From: Nitrosomonas sp.
GTDB lineage: Bacteria; Pseudomonadota; Gammaproteobacteria; Burkholderiales; Nitrosomonadaceae
DNA length: 64,000 nucleotides
Reading direction: 5' to 3'
Assembly (NCBI GenBank): GCA_016721865.1
Contig: JADKHF010000044.1
Location: 70,633-134,632 of the forward strand
Of the stretch, positions 34,453 to 44,362 are shown piece by piece. Every line of letters begins with the position of its first letter. Position 1 is the stretch's first letter. The translations under genes and the position numbers were made by a program. The notes under the pieces were generated by a model. It ran no database searches. It saw only the letters and a list, made by a program, of their open reading frames with translations, and was not told the origin of the DNA.

Positions 34453-35751
34453 ATGAAGTGGGAAAACTTCACAGCAGAAAGAGTTGCTGAATTTAAGTGC
34501 AAGCTAGGCACAAAGCAAAGCATCTACTGGGATGGAAAAACGCCTGGGTTAGGGTTACGTGTCACTAATACTGATAGTAAAAGTTATATTTTTGAAACAA
34601 AGCTACACGGTAGAACCTTACGTATAACCATAGGCAGCCCCAAAGCATGGCCACTCGGTAAAGCACAAAAAGAAGCGTCAAGACTTAAAGTAATGACAGA
34701 TCAAGGCATTGATCCGCGCCAAGTAAAAGCTGATGAAGCTGCCGCCAAGGAAGCCACTATCGCTGCCATGAAAGCACAGGAAGCTCGTGAAACTGTGACA
34801 GTAGGCAAAGCATGGGATGAATATGTCGTAACCATGAAATCCACATGGGGAGAGCTGCACTTGCATGACCATGTACGCGCCATGCAATCCGGTGGAAAGA
34901 AGAGAGCAAGGAGTAACAAACTGACAAAACCCGGTGCGCTTGCATCATTGGCAGGGATCCGGCTTATTGACTTAACCTCTGAACTGATGACAGCATGGGC
35001 AAAGGTTGAAGGAGTCAAAAGGCCAGTTCGCGCGCGTAACGCCAGAACACTATTAAGTACGTTTCTAAATTGGTGCGCTACGCATCCCACTTACAGTTCT
35101 ATCGTTACGAGCAATCCAGCACAAGTCAAAGAAGTAAAAAAATATTTGGGTAAGGCTGCGTCAAAAAATGATGCATTGCAGCGCGAACAATTATCTGCAT
35201 GGTTCACTGCCGTAAAACAAATCAGCAACCCTATCATCAGCGCATACCTTCAAAGCTTGCTGCTAACAGGTGCGCGCCCGAATGAATTAATTTCTGTTTG
35301 CTGGGATGATATAGATTTTCAGTGGAATAGTATGGCTATAAAAGACAAGGTGGAAGGATTGAAAGTGATTCCCTTAACGCCTTATGTTGCTCATTTGCTG
35401 ACAACATTACCACGTCGTAATGTATGGGTTTTCAGTAGTCCGGCTTCAGCAAGTGGACACTTGATCGAACCACGCATTGCGCACGATAAGGCATGTACTA
35501 TTGCTGGGCTGGATGTGACATTGCATGGGTTAAGGCGATCATTTGCCAGCTTGTGCGAGTGGATAGAAATGCCCGCCGGTATTGCTGCGCAGATACAAGG
35601 GCACAAGCCGCAAAGGGTGCGAGAAAAGCATTACATACGTCGCCCACTTGATCTGCTGCGGGTTTGGCACGTTAAAATTGAAGCATGGATCTTGGAACAA
35701 GCTGGAATTGAGCTTACCTCCACTAAGGCGGGGCTTCACATGGTGAAATAA
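34453..35751 (+). CDS. int: Tyrosine recombinase (island integrase, DUF4102-type)
   Basis: 432 residues from the ATG at 34453 (AAAGGTG upstream); an ATG at 34429 adds 8 residues. The N-terminal arm-binding DUF4102-like domain has GKTPGLGLRVTNTDSKSYIFE and GRTLRITIG. The catalytic domain has the Arg in LLTGARPNELI, HGLRRSFASL (HxxR) and the nucleophile Tyr in REKHYIRRPLDLL. The catalytic set looks complete, so excision might still be possible. It reads away from attL into the island. Confidence 0.88.
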   Translation: MKWENFTAERVAEFKCKLGTKQSIYWDGKTPGLGLRVTNTDSKSYIFETKLHGRTLRITIGSPKAWPLGKAQKEASRLKVMTDQGIDPRQVKADEAAAKEATIAAMKAQEARETVTVGKAWDEYVVTMKSTWGELHLHDHVRAMQSGGKKRARSNKLTKPGALASLAGIRLIDLTSELMTAWAKVEGVKRPVRARNARTLLSTFLNWCATHPTYSSIVTSNPAQVKEVKKYLGKAASKNDALQREQLSAWFTAVKQISNPIISAYLQSLLLTGARPNELISVCWDDIDFQWNSMAIKDKVEGLKVIPLTPYVAHLLTTLPRRNVWVFSSPASASGHLIEPRIAHDKACTIAGLDVTLHGLRRSFASLCEWIEMPAGIAAQIQGHKPQRVREKHYIRRPLDLLRVWHVKIEAWILEQAGIELTSTKAGLHMVK

Positions 35752-35791
35752 CAGTGTTGTATTTGCTTAAATGTAACTTATAATTCACAAT

Positions 35792-36118
35792 ATGTTTAAA
35801 GTTTCCGATTACCTGACAAATGATGGGCGCGATCCTTTTAAGGAATGGTTGGGGAGTTTAACAGACCGGCAAGCGCGTGCGCGTATCTTAGTGCGAATAC
35901 AACGCATGGCCGCCGGAAACTTTGGAGACTGTAAGCCTATTGCCGATGGTATGTGGGAATTGCGCATTGATCATGGGCTTGGTTAGCGTGTGTATTACGC
36001 CAGAGCGGGAGAAAAACTTATCTTGATATTGGCAGGAGGGGATAAGCGAAGACAACAGGCTGAAATTGATACTGCATTGGAATACTGGAAGAATTGGAAT
36101 AGGAGAAACAAAGCATGA
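35792..36118 (+). pseudogene. HigB/RelE-like toxin of an addiction module, in-frame amber stop
   Basis: 108-codon frame MFKVSDYLTNDGRDPFKEWL ... MWELRIDHGLG-stop-RVYYARAGEKLILILAGGDKR...ALEYWKNWNRRNKA, typical of the phage-Gp49-like/HigB toxins that cleave mRNA on the ribosome. The TAG at 35984-35986 sits where the family usually has an aromatic residue before RVYY. There is no frameshift, so a single base change inactivated it. Its stop overlaps the antitoxin ATG (ATGA), the usual coupling. Confidence 0.75.
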
Positions 36119-36372
36119 TTAAATCATCCCGTCCTCATGATGATGCAGTAGTGGAACTGCTGCGAGCAGAGCCGGCTTTTGCTGACGAATACCTTTCTAC
36201 CGCACTGGATGAAGTTAATCAGGCGGGAGGGCGCGAAGCTTTGCTGTCAGCGCTGCGGCATATAGCAGAAGCGCAAGGCATGGCCACAGTAGCTGACCGT
36301 GCTGGAATCCCAAGAGAGAGCCTTTACCGGGCATTATCCACAAAAGGAAATCCGACAATAAAAACCTTGCTA
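36115..36372 (+). pseudogene. HigA-like antitoxin, interrupted by IS630-B
   Basis: N-terminal 86 codons (MIKSSRPHDDAVVELLRAEP ... GIPRESLYRALSTKGNPTIKTLL), a helix-turn-helix addiction-module antidote. The IS630 element starts right after codon 86. Beyond it, 37518-37562 supplies AVINAAGLKLSVHR-stop in frame. Removing the IS and one TA gives a normal 100-residue antitoxin. With the toxin already dead, loss of the antitoxin would be harmless. Confidence 0.85.
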
Positions 36373-37515
36373 GTGTTTAATTGCATAAATAGTTATATTT
36401 AAGTAATCTCCTGTTTGTTTAACGTAAGCAGGAGGCTCTCATGACACGGGTAGCAGCAAAGGTAACATGCAGCGATCAGGATCGAAAAGAATTGGAGCGA
36501 CTGGGATCTAGTCGCACTGATCAAGCTCGTTTGGTCGAGCGTGCAAAGATTGTGTTGGGCTGTCTGGCGGGCGAACGTAACGACCAGATTGCGGCACGCA
36601 TGAAGTTGCAGGCGAATACGGTAGCGATGTGGCGCAAGAGATTTATGGAGGGCGGCATCGCGGCGTTACATGACCGAGCGCGCAGTGGCAAGCCACCCTT
36701 CTACGATGCCGGCGACTTGCGCGATAGAATACGCAAACAGCTTGAACTTACTCCACCCGAAGGGCTTTCCAGTTGGGACGGAAGAACGCTAGCTCAGGCA
36801 CTGGGCGTGTCAGATGACGCTATCTGGCGCATTCTTCGCAAGGAGGGCATTCAACTACGGCGCATGCGTTCTTGGTGCGTGAGTACTGATCCAGAATTCG
36901 CGGCCAAAGCAGCAGATGTGATAGGCTTGTACCTGGGGCCACCCACCAACGCACTGGTTCTGAGTATTGATGAAAAGCCATCGATTCAAGCCTTAGAGAG
37001 AAAAATTGGCTACGTTCATACCAGCAGCGGAAAAATCGTGCGCGGAATCAAAAGCACGTACAGACGTCACGGTACCGTCAATTTATTTGCCGCGCTGAAC
37101 GTGGCCACTGGCGTAATCCAATCCAAGGTCACGGCAGTCAAGAAGCGTCCAGACTTCCAGGCCTTTCTTGATGACGTAGTGGCTGAGGTGCCTGTCAACC
37201 AAGAAATTCACGTGATCTTGGACAACTACGCAACCCACAAGAGAAATGATGACTGGCTAGCCCGTCATCCTAACGTCCACTTCCACTTCACACCTACTTC
37301 AGCAAGCTAGCTTAACCAAGTAGAAATTTGGTTTGGCATCTTTACACGCAAAACACTGAATGGGGCAAGCTTCCAAAGTACGGAGCAACTGACGCAAGCC
37401 ATCAAAGCGTTCGTGAAACACTACAATAAAACTGCTGCGCCGTTTGTTTGGAGGAAGCGCGAGGTAAGAGGTGCTCAACTCAGAAATACAATCGTTAACT
37501 TATGCAATTAGACAC
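36373..37515. mobile_element. IS630-family insertion sequence (IS630-B)
   Basis: 1143 bp, flanked by TA (36371-36372 and 37516-37517). Terminal inverted repeats are GTGTTTAATTGCATAA at the left and GTGTCTAATTGCATAA at the right (read inward). Inserted in the HigA-like gene. A different element from IS630-A at 13293. Confidence 0.88.
36441..37511 (+). pseudogene. IS630-B transposase, in-frame amber stop
   Basis: Starts MTRVAAKVTCSDQDRKELER. HTH (NDQIAARMKLQANTVAMWRKR), winged helix, then the DDE catalytic domain with LSIDEKPSIQALE and VILDNYATHKRNDDW. At 37308-37310 a TAG replaces the Trp codon of TSASWLNQVEIWFG. The frame continues unbroken to TAG at 37509-37511 (356 codons), carrying the last acidic residue region. 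Inactive unless the stop is suppressed or is an error. Confidence 0.85.
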
Positions 37516-37562
37516 TAGCTGTGATTAATGCAGCAGGCTTAAAATTGTCTGTACACCGATAG

Positions 37563-37731
37563 AAAATTGAGTATGAGCGAAATACTTCACTCGCCTCATT
37601 CCGGCTAAATTTTACGAGAAAATGTATTGCTAACCTTGGGCTATCAATAACGAAAGCGGCTGAACAGCTCCCAACTGGTTTAGTTGATTAATTTGTAAAA
37701 ATATCTCGTATCTATTACATCAGAATTCACC
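37563..37731. other. Intergenic region after the antitoxin remnant
   Basis: No gene or clear repeat seen before the cupin remnant. Confidence 0.35.
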
Positions 37732-37952
37732 ATGAACAATCAAGACATTCCCATAGCCGTTGTGGCAGCGCCCCGGACAAAAACATCAAGCTATCCAGAA
37801 CAGCTCGCTTCCCGAATGACAGGCCGATAAAAGCGTATTCTCGGTGATTTGTTTGGCCTTTCAAACTTCGGAGTAAAAACCTAACGAAGCTTTTGCCTGG
37901 CGCTAGCTCAGCTTTACGGCACGTCCATTCCAAACAAGACGAATTCGTCTAC
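37732..37952 (+). pseudogene. Truncated, frameshifted cupin-domain gene
   Basis: The ATG at 37732 opens MNNQDIPIAVVAAPRTKTSS, which stops after 32 codons. Two further frames continue LGDLFGLSNFGV and LPGASSALRHVHSKQDEFVY, the latter the metal-binding His-x-His...Glu start of a cupin. The reading ends abruptly at about 37952, where IS5 copy 1 DNA seems to begin. Original function unknown. Confidence 0.55.
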
Positions 37953-39597
37953 AAAAAGTTTACTCAGAAATTCAGCGATCAGATATGCGCTGCCAAGTAA
38001 GAATTCCGGTTTGAGATGAATTGGCAGGCACGCGCAAACGGAATTTCTCTGGGCATGCACTCTTTTGTCACCCAAAATGCTATTTTGGCAGCAAGATTTC
38101 TCAGACAAATAAAAACCCGCACCAAGATGAGCAGGTTCATAACCAGGAAGATGCTATTAATCCATGCGGCAGACGTATCAGCGCGCTTGGCTCGAATATT
38201 GTTGAGCCGATAACCATACTTTCCTGGCCAAACTTTCCTTCAATTGGAATGCGCTCGCGATATTCCTGTCGACGTTCGCTTTCAAGTGCATTAATTCATC
38301 TTTGTTTTCAGGTGTACTCTTTGGTGGACGTCCCGGTGGTTTGCCTGCGAAGCGGATGTGATTGCGTTCCAGATAGCTGCGATTATCACGTGAGCCATAT
38401 AGCGTGTCGGCATGAGCCAACCCTTTGCCTGTCAAGCTCACGCTTATTTTGGCGCCAAATTCCACTGTCTTGCCTTGCTTTCCCCTGATAATGGGCCGAA
38501 GATGCGGCTGACTGATACTGACGATGCGATCATCACAACGTCTGGTGTTGGTTTTGTACATTGCATATTGTTGCCGGTACAGCTGGGGTAATACCCAGTA
38601 GCGGCGCAACAACCAATTGGGTAATGGTATGGGCGTGCCAGGCGTATATTCCGTCAGCATCGCTTCAATATGATTTAAATTCCGGTGCAGGAACTGCAAT
38701 TGCTGCCTGATACCGGCACGGCGCTTTCTGTTGGATGGCCGTCTCAGCTTGACTAGGCTGAGATAGGCTTTTCTGGCAATCTCGCGATAAGTGCGCGGCT
38801 TCTTTTTCTGTGGACGATTACTTTTGGCATGCAGTTCATCAATGATACGCTCACTCAATTCACGCGCTTCGTTCAGCAGTCCAAGATCTGTCGGATAGCG
38901 TATGGCCTGTTCTGCAACGGTGGCATCCAGTATTAATTTGCCATGATTGCGCGGCGGCTCATCTGCCAAAGATTGCTCTGCTTCCATTGCGGTACCCGTG
39001 TCGCAGCTGCCTACCTCACCGCTATTTGATACATCATTCGTCGTTGTCATCATCACTTGCTTTGACTGACTTCTTTGTCCGCTTAGGTTCAACCGTTTCG
39101 ATGATCGTCTCATGAAATTCATCGAATACCGTCTGACCCATGCGCTTGCGTATCTCAACCAGTAATGATGACGCAAAGGGCGCCTTCGCTTGAAAACCTT
39201 TCAGGCCAATAAAATATTGCAGGTATGGATTCTCCCGGATCTGCTCAACAGTCTCTTCATCTGAAATCGATAATTTATGTTTAATAATCACTGCCCCAAT
39301 CACAATTCTGGCATCTTTGGCTGGGCGGCCTAGTCTTGAACACAGCGTCTTATAGTAACTCTCGGACAACTCATCCCACGGTAGGCAATCTCTCAGTTTT
39401 ACCCAGCGATTATTGGGATCAAGAATCATGCCCGGTGGTGTATCAAATCCTTCGAGTGGCAGTGGCAGTTGCTTTTGGCTGATTTAACGAATCATAGTGC
39501 ACGGTTTTTGGTGTTAATTCACATATTTATGTGCACCATTTTACCAAAATATGAAATACTATTCAATTAAAACAGTTAGTTATACTTTATGAGTAAG
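37953..39597 (-). mobile_element. IS5-type insertion sequence, copy 1 (decayed)
   Basis: Same element as copy 2 at 49587-50691, in the opposite orientation. Its 5' end shares the CTTACTCA-AAAG-ATAACT start and the leader GTGAATTAACACCAAAAACC with copy 2. The boundary on the cupin side is approximate. The transposase is frameshifted and internally deleted. Confidence 0.65.
37985..39487 (-). pseudogene. IS5-type transposase copy 1, decayed
   Basis: The start MIR is followed by a TAA (copy 2 has TAT). From 39429 the frame reads MILDPNNRWVKLRDCLPWDE ... GRPAKDARIVIGAVIIKHKL. A 2-bp loss near 39040 shifts it, and the next frame carries LILDATVAEQAIRYPTDLGL, VSLTGKGLAHADTLYGSRDN and NHIRFAGKPPGRPPKS, with about 40 residues missing at the ADTLYGS junction compared with copy 2. 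The 3' end (FLVMNLLILVRVF) is in a third frame. Confidence 0.7.
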
Positions 39598-39601
39598 TTC
39601 T

Positions 39602-39932
39602 ACAAAAGCAGTTGGCTAACGTCAAGTTGCTGATTATAGACGAACTGGGTTATGTGCCATTTACTGCAGTTGGTTCAGAGCTCTTGTTCGAGGTGTTCAG
39701 TCGCCGATATGAACATAGCTCGACCCTGGTCACATCAAATCTACCGTTTGATGAATGGACGAGTGTGTTGGGATCAGAACGATTGACCGGTGCGTTACTA
39801 GATCGCTTAACCCATCATGTTTATATTCTGGAAATGAATGGGGAATCGTATCGCCTGGCCACAAGCAAGAAACGGCAAAAGCAGACAGTACAAACCAAAC
39901 CTATAGAAAAGGAGGATGCCAAACCAATATAA
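39602..39932 (+). pseudogene. istB: IstB-like ATPase, 3' fragment
   Basis: The frame reads LQKQLANVKLLIIDELGYV (Walker B), then SRRYEHSSTLVTSNLPFDEW, LTGALLDRLTHHVYILEM and GESYRLATSKK, the C-terminal part of the IS21 transposition helper ATPase. Walker A and the N-terminal half are absent. Confidence 0.8.
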
Positions 39933-40082
39933 AAGATTTTAGGGGAAACACTGCGCTTTTGCTGAAACCCAAGAAATAAAAAATCAGAGGCGCAAAACCA
40001 GAGGTTAAATCCCTCTTTTTTATTAACCTAACTGGTACACTTTTGGCGCGCTATTTGGTACCTTTTTACTCCGTCATTGACA
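39602..40082 (+). mobile_element. IS21-family remnant (istB 3' part and right end)
   Basis: It holds the C-terminal half of istB and the right terminus ending CCGTCATTGACA (TGT...ACA type end), with CTGGTACACTTTTGGCGCGC within. It is inserted into an IS5-family transposase fragment whose coding resumes at 40083. The left part of the IS21 is missing, cut off at IS5 copy 1. Confidence 0.7.
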
Positions 40083-40283
40083 GAACCTTTTGTAGATGGA
40101 ATTCCAACAGCCAAATGCCTTCGGCAAGTCTCTCCACGGACAACCAACCTGCATTCGATACAGTATTCCTTCTACCGTCATGCGCAAATTGCGCTTGTTA
40201 TAAATGGTTTCTTGAAGCAGAATCTTCTCCAGCTTCGACCAAAACTCATCACTGAACATCAAACGGGGCATCAAACGGGGCAT
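40083..40283 (-). pseudogene. IS5-family transposase N-terminal fragment
   Basis: Reads MPRLMPRLMFSDEFWSKLEKILL ... GILYRMQVGCPWRDLPKAFGCWNSIYKRF, the DUF4096 N-terminal domain of an IS5-type transposase. It is broken by the IS21 end at 40082. The first codons contain a 12-bp tandem duplication (MPRL repeated). Confidence 0.75.
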
Positions 40284-40373
40284 CGCAAACTCGTTTTATT
40301 GGTGGTATAGGAACCTCAATATTACGAGTTTGTCTATATTTATTAAATAATTACCGAAAAATGTCAACAGACC

Positions 40374-42720
40374 CTAGCGATTTTCAAGACGATTAAAGTC
40401 AAAGATTCCGGCTTCAATTGGGTTATCCTGTTTTGAGGCTTGGTGAATTTTGTCGGCATGGCCCCAAAATTCTGGACTAGTTCTTCGTACTCCAAAGCGA
40501 TCCATCAGCTTTGTATAGTCCGCTCGAGTTTTTAATGCCAGTACCGTGTCGACAAATTCCGCAAGCTCAGATTGATCGACACTCACGAAGGCATTAGCGT
40601 ATGAGCCAACAAAACCCGTCGTTACAGTAATGGTGTCTTCTTCCGGAATTAGTTCTTTGTATTCATCGAACATTGATGTGACATTCAGATGCGCCATGTT
40701 ATGTATGATAGTGACAAACTGTTGTCTATCTTTGTTATTAATCGCAACAAACATCGTTTCCGGCAGCAATGCCGTATTGGCACCGCTAAAGGTAGCCAAG
40801 CGCGCGAACTGTTTTTCTAGCACGGGGTTATTGAGCGTTGCCAGTTCGAGTTGAGTGGATAACACCGGTTTCAGTTTTTCTTCAATTAACCCAAATAACT
40901 CCAGCTTCTCATCTTGGGTCTGGTAAGGTATGGCAGGTATTGATTGTTTCTCGAAAGTTGGATTGGTTAAATAGGCTTTGAGTTCAGGATTTGCACCGCG
41001 ATACCAGTTTTCGCGTTCTCGGTTACGGGCTGTTTCTGGCAATAACTGCAGGAAATTTGATTCGCCTTCCATACGCAGAAAATCCATATAAATTCGTGAT
41101 AATAACCCGTGCCCGACATTACCATAAACGTCGTAACCTGCCACCAACAGATAGTGAATTCTCTCCAGCAGCGCATAACCTATTAGCCATGCTGTTTGAG
41201 GTTTGGGGCCGACTAAGCCTTTGTGCACACTGGCACTGTCAAAGTGGCGGAACACCGTAAGTGCGGCGTTATTATTGTGTCCATCGCCATCCCAAATCAA
41301 ATCGAGACTAACATCCTTCAAAGCATCCAGGTTTTCCGTTAGGAAAGCATCGAAGGCAGCATGCAGTTTGCGCTCTTTACGGGAATAAATCTGCCAGTTC
41401 AACAATGGCAGATAAACATCCCCTCTGACCGTTGGCATTTCGAGTTCTTGTTTATGGTCGATTAGAAGTTCTGAATAAGCTTTGTTTTGCCACACCTTAG
41501 GTTCAATAAAGAAGACCCAGAAATGGTCTTTAATCACATTGAGGGCTACCTGACCTCGACAAACGGGTCCCCTTGATGAAACCCTGGATGGTGTAATGTG
41601 CTTCATCTAACATAAAACGGTAGCGCGAATCCGTGGGTAATTGCTGAAAGCTGTCAAAGGGGTTGGCCGAAAGGTGGGGTTGATAGTCAGGCAGTGATGT
41701 GACCTCGTAAGGCTCTACAAAAAAGAGCTGTTGCCAGCGTGTCATGCGCGCGCTGTTGAGGGTGTAGGGCATATGGGTTTTTACAACAATAGATTCCTGT
41801 TCTTCGACAAAACGGTAGTAGACGCGATCAACACCGGGATCATCGTACGGCCGACGGGTACTGATACGCTCAAGGGGGTGCCCCGGCGGGCTTGCGGAGC
41901 GCACCAGTTTAAAATATTTAATTGGCTTGAATTCGTCAAAATGCAAATGACCCAGGAACAGGTGTTCATAGATGTAGCGACTGACCAGCTGACCTTTAAG
42001 GCTATCGCGATTTAGGAAGGATTCCCATTGTTCTATGAGTGACGCATAGTCGCTGTCGATGGGTGGCCGCGGCGTGTAGACGGCACCCTGCGCGATCCAG
42101 TTTTTTAATACATTCTGCTCATCATTCTCGAGACCTGGCAGAGCATAGGGCATACCCCATAATGGATGTTCGCTAGCAAAATGCTGCGTAGCCTCTACTT
42201 TCGGGCAGGTTTCTTCGCGGCTTAGACCTAGCGTGAAATCATTCGATAATATGTCGGCTTGTGGCAGGGGATGTTTTTCTTTCAGTTCCAGGAGCTGATA
42301 CATCAAACTGGCCTGCCGATTGGTTTCAGGCTCGTTCACATATTCGTTAAGTACAGGGAAAAACTTTTTTTCGCGCCACTCATCCACGGAGTGAGCATCT
42401 TCATAAAGGCGCGTAAGCTCGCCGGAACGTAGCCGCGTAGCGTAAACATTTTCCGTACTGGCACCACGCTCGATGCCTTCGATACTGCTGAGCTTGAGCT
42501 GGCAGGGGGCGTCGTAACAGCTGTGGCACACAACGCAGCGATTCTCCAAGATGGGCTTTACCTGGCGCCAGTAGTCGATTTGATCAGACCTGAGTTCGGC
42601 CACGATCCGCTCACGAGGTTGAGCGGGTCCATGCAGTGCCTTAAAATTGACAGTGCTAAGCGCAGCGCAGCCACTCAGTACCAGAAGAAAAAGAAAAATG
42701 AGGGTATGTTTTGAACTCAT
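40374..42720 (-). CDS. cti: Fatty acid cis/trans isomerase Cti (frameshifted)
   Basis: Periplasmic heme enzyme that converts cis to trans unsaturated fatty acids in membrane phospholipids, a fast response to solvents, heat or toxic metals. The N terminus is a lipoprotein-like signal (LIFLFLLVLSGCAALS). The single c-type heme motif is CVVCH (about residue 60). The second half contains DLIWDGDGHNNNAALTVFRHFDSASV and ends FDFNRLENR. One extra base in CCCC at 41569-41572 splits the frame; removing it joins IQGFIKG to PVCRGQVALNVI. Total about 782 residues, normal for Cti. Cargo of the island, with no operon partner. Confidence 0.85.
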
Positions 42721-42974
42721 GTTGTTTTACACAGCTGTAAATAGCAGTAATAATAGAATGGATATCCGTTACCTTAAACGGCATCGAAGTGCCAAAGTAA
42801 GGGTGCAATAAAGCCCACCAAATAAAGAGGAGCGTCCATTCCATTATTTTTACGCCGCTATTTACAAACAGAACAGGCGAAAGCGCTGGTGATATTTGGC
42901 TCATCATTAAAACTTTCTGCTGGTGAAAAGTACGAGCATTATTTTTCTCTTTTTCAGAATCTTCTATCAGGGAG
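42721..42974. other. Short region upstream of cti
   Basis: Likely the cti promoter region. A minus-strand frame reaching from here into cti resembles no family. Confidence 0.35.
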
Positions 42975-42978
42975 CTAG

Positions 42979-43651
42979 GGGGCGTTAACAATTAAGCCAG
43001 CCTCGCTAGCCGTTTCGTTTTATCGTTCACGTTGCGCGTGCAGCTTCGAAACAGGCGTTCGACCAGGTTTCGTTCTTTATAAATTTCTCGATCATACTCC
43101 GCTGAACTTCGGTTTTGTCGAGGAGGATCTCTGCACCTGACGCTTCAATGTTTTAATAGCTCGTCCGTCAGCCTTGTCGCCAAATATAATCGGCGAATCT
43201 GCTCATCGTGCGTTTGCCTGGCCGTACTGAGGCGTCCTTCTGTCAGGCAGTCACGGATTGCCAGGCTCACTGCGCTGTTTGTCAGGTTATTTCTCTTCTG
43301 TTGTTTTTGGGGAGCACCAGCGATGCAGTTGAACTCGCGGTCATTAATATTCAGTCCTGGCCTCTGATAAGGTCTTGAATATCGCTTCACGGCCCTTTTA
43401 GACCATCGATTATATGTGTACACGGTGCAGCCCCAGGCTCGGCAGATCGCGCCATGGTGCGCCGTGCGGCAAACCCACAGTACGGCTTCCAGGAACAAGC
43501 GGTTTTTCTCCTGTCCCCCAATCACTGGGTTTGCCCAAGGGTTCTATTCGTTTCCCTGCTCATAATCACACATTCCTGTCATCATTAATTCACCTTCATA
43601 TTCAATCTATTGGTAAATTATTGCAGAAATTACGTTAATTGTTAACGCCCC
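42979..43651 (-). mobile_element. 673-bp defective IS5-family element
   Basis: Flanked by CTAG (42975-42978 and 43652-43655), with terminal inverted repeats GGGGCGTTAACAATTAA. Inside, minus-strand fragments of an IS5/IS427-type transposase appear in different frames: LGKPSDWG, EKNRLFLEAVLWVCRT, and at the 3' side DREIYKERNLVERLFRS. The usual length is over 800 bp, so it has internal deletions. Its right end supplies the stop codon of wrbA. Confidence 0.8.
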
Positions 43652-44246
43652 CTAGTTTGTTGGCCACTTTCGCAATATGAGAACCTTGAAAATGCGCAAT
43701 TTTTATTTCATTGTCTGATGGTTGGCGTTTGCCATCGCCACCGGCCAGCGTGCTTGCCCCATACGGTGACCCGCCGGTGATTTCACTCATGTTCATGATC
43801 TCTTGGCAGGAATAGGGAACACCCACGATGATCATGCCGTGATGGAGTAAGGTGGTATGAAACGATGTAATCGTGGTTTCCTGTCCGCCATGCTGCGTGC
43901 CTGTAGACGTAAACACACTGCCCACTTTGCCAATTAGACCGCCGCTTAGCCATAATCGGCCAGTCTGATCCAAAAAATTGCGCATTTGCGCGCACATGTT
44001 GCCGAAACGTGTTGGTGTACCAAAGATGATCGCATCATAATTTGGCAGCTCATCAACCGTCGCAATGGGTGCTGGTTGATCCAGTTTTGCACCAACCCTC
44101 CGTGCCACTTCTTCCGACATGAGTTCGGGGACGCGTTTAACGGCAACCTCTGTATTTTCGACGCTGCGTGCACCTTCAGCTACCGCGTTGGCCATAATTT
44201 CGATATGACCATACATGCTGTAATACAAGACAAGAATTTTTGCCAT
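43635..44246 (-). CDS. wrbA: WrbA-type NAD(P)H:quinone oxidoreductase
   Basis: 203-residue flavodoxin-like enzyme that reduces quinones by two electrons using FMN. FMN-binding start KILVLYYSMYGHIEIMANAVAEGA; the segments FGTPTRFGNMCAQMRNFLDQTG and TGTQHGGQETTITSFH are hallmarks of WrbA. GGAGG lies upstream of the ATG at 44246. The last residues (GGVNN and stop) come from the terminal repeat of the inserted IS5 element, replacing a few native residues; the active site is unaffected. In this island it could detoxify quinones such as those a tyrosinase produces (inference). Confidence 0.92.
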   Translation of the reverse strand: MAKILVLYYSMYGHIEIMANAVAEGARSVENTEVAVKRVPELMSEEVARRVGAKLDQPAPIATVDELPNYDAIIFGTPTRFGNMCAQMRNFLDQTGRLWLSGGLIGKVGSVFTSTGTQHGGQETTITSFHTTLLHHGMIIVGVPYSCQEIMNMSEITGGSPYGASTLAGGDGKRQPSDNEIKIAHFQGSHIAKVANKLGGVNN

Positions 44247-44362
44247 GGTACACCTCCTGATATTGAGGTTGTGAACTAAAACTATGCCAAAATTAGATAG
44301 TACTCTTTTATATAGATTATAAAATTAAAAATTTAGAAATGTTGTTTCTAAATATTCCATGC

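Noticed and set aside
37727..37933. 68-codon minus-strand frame
   Set aside because: It is antisense to the recognisable cupin remnant.
42656..42991. 111-codon minus-strand frame overlapping the start of cti
   Set aside because: It starts in the IS terminal repeat and runs through the cti promoter and signal region out of frame; no resemblance to known proteins.
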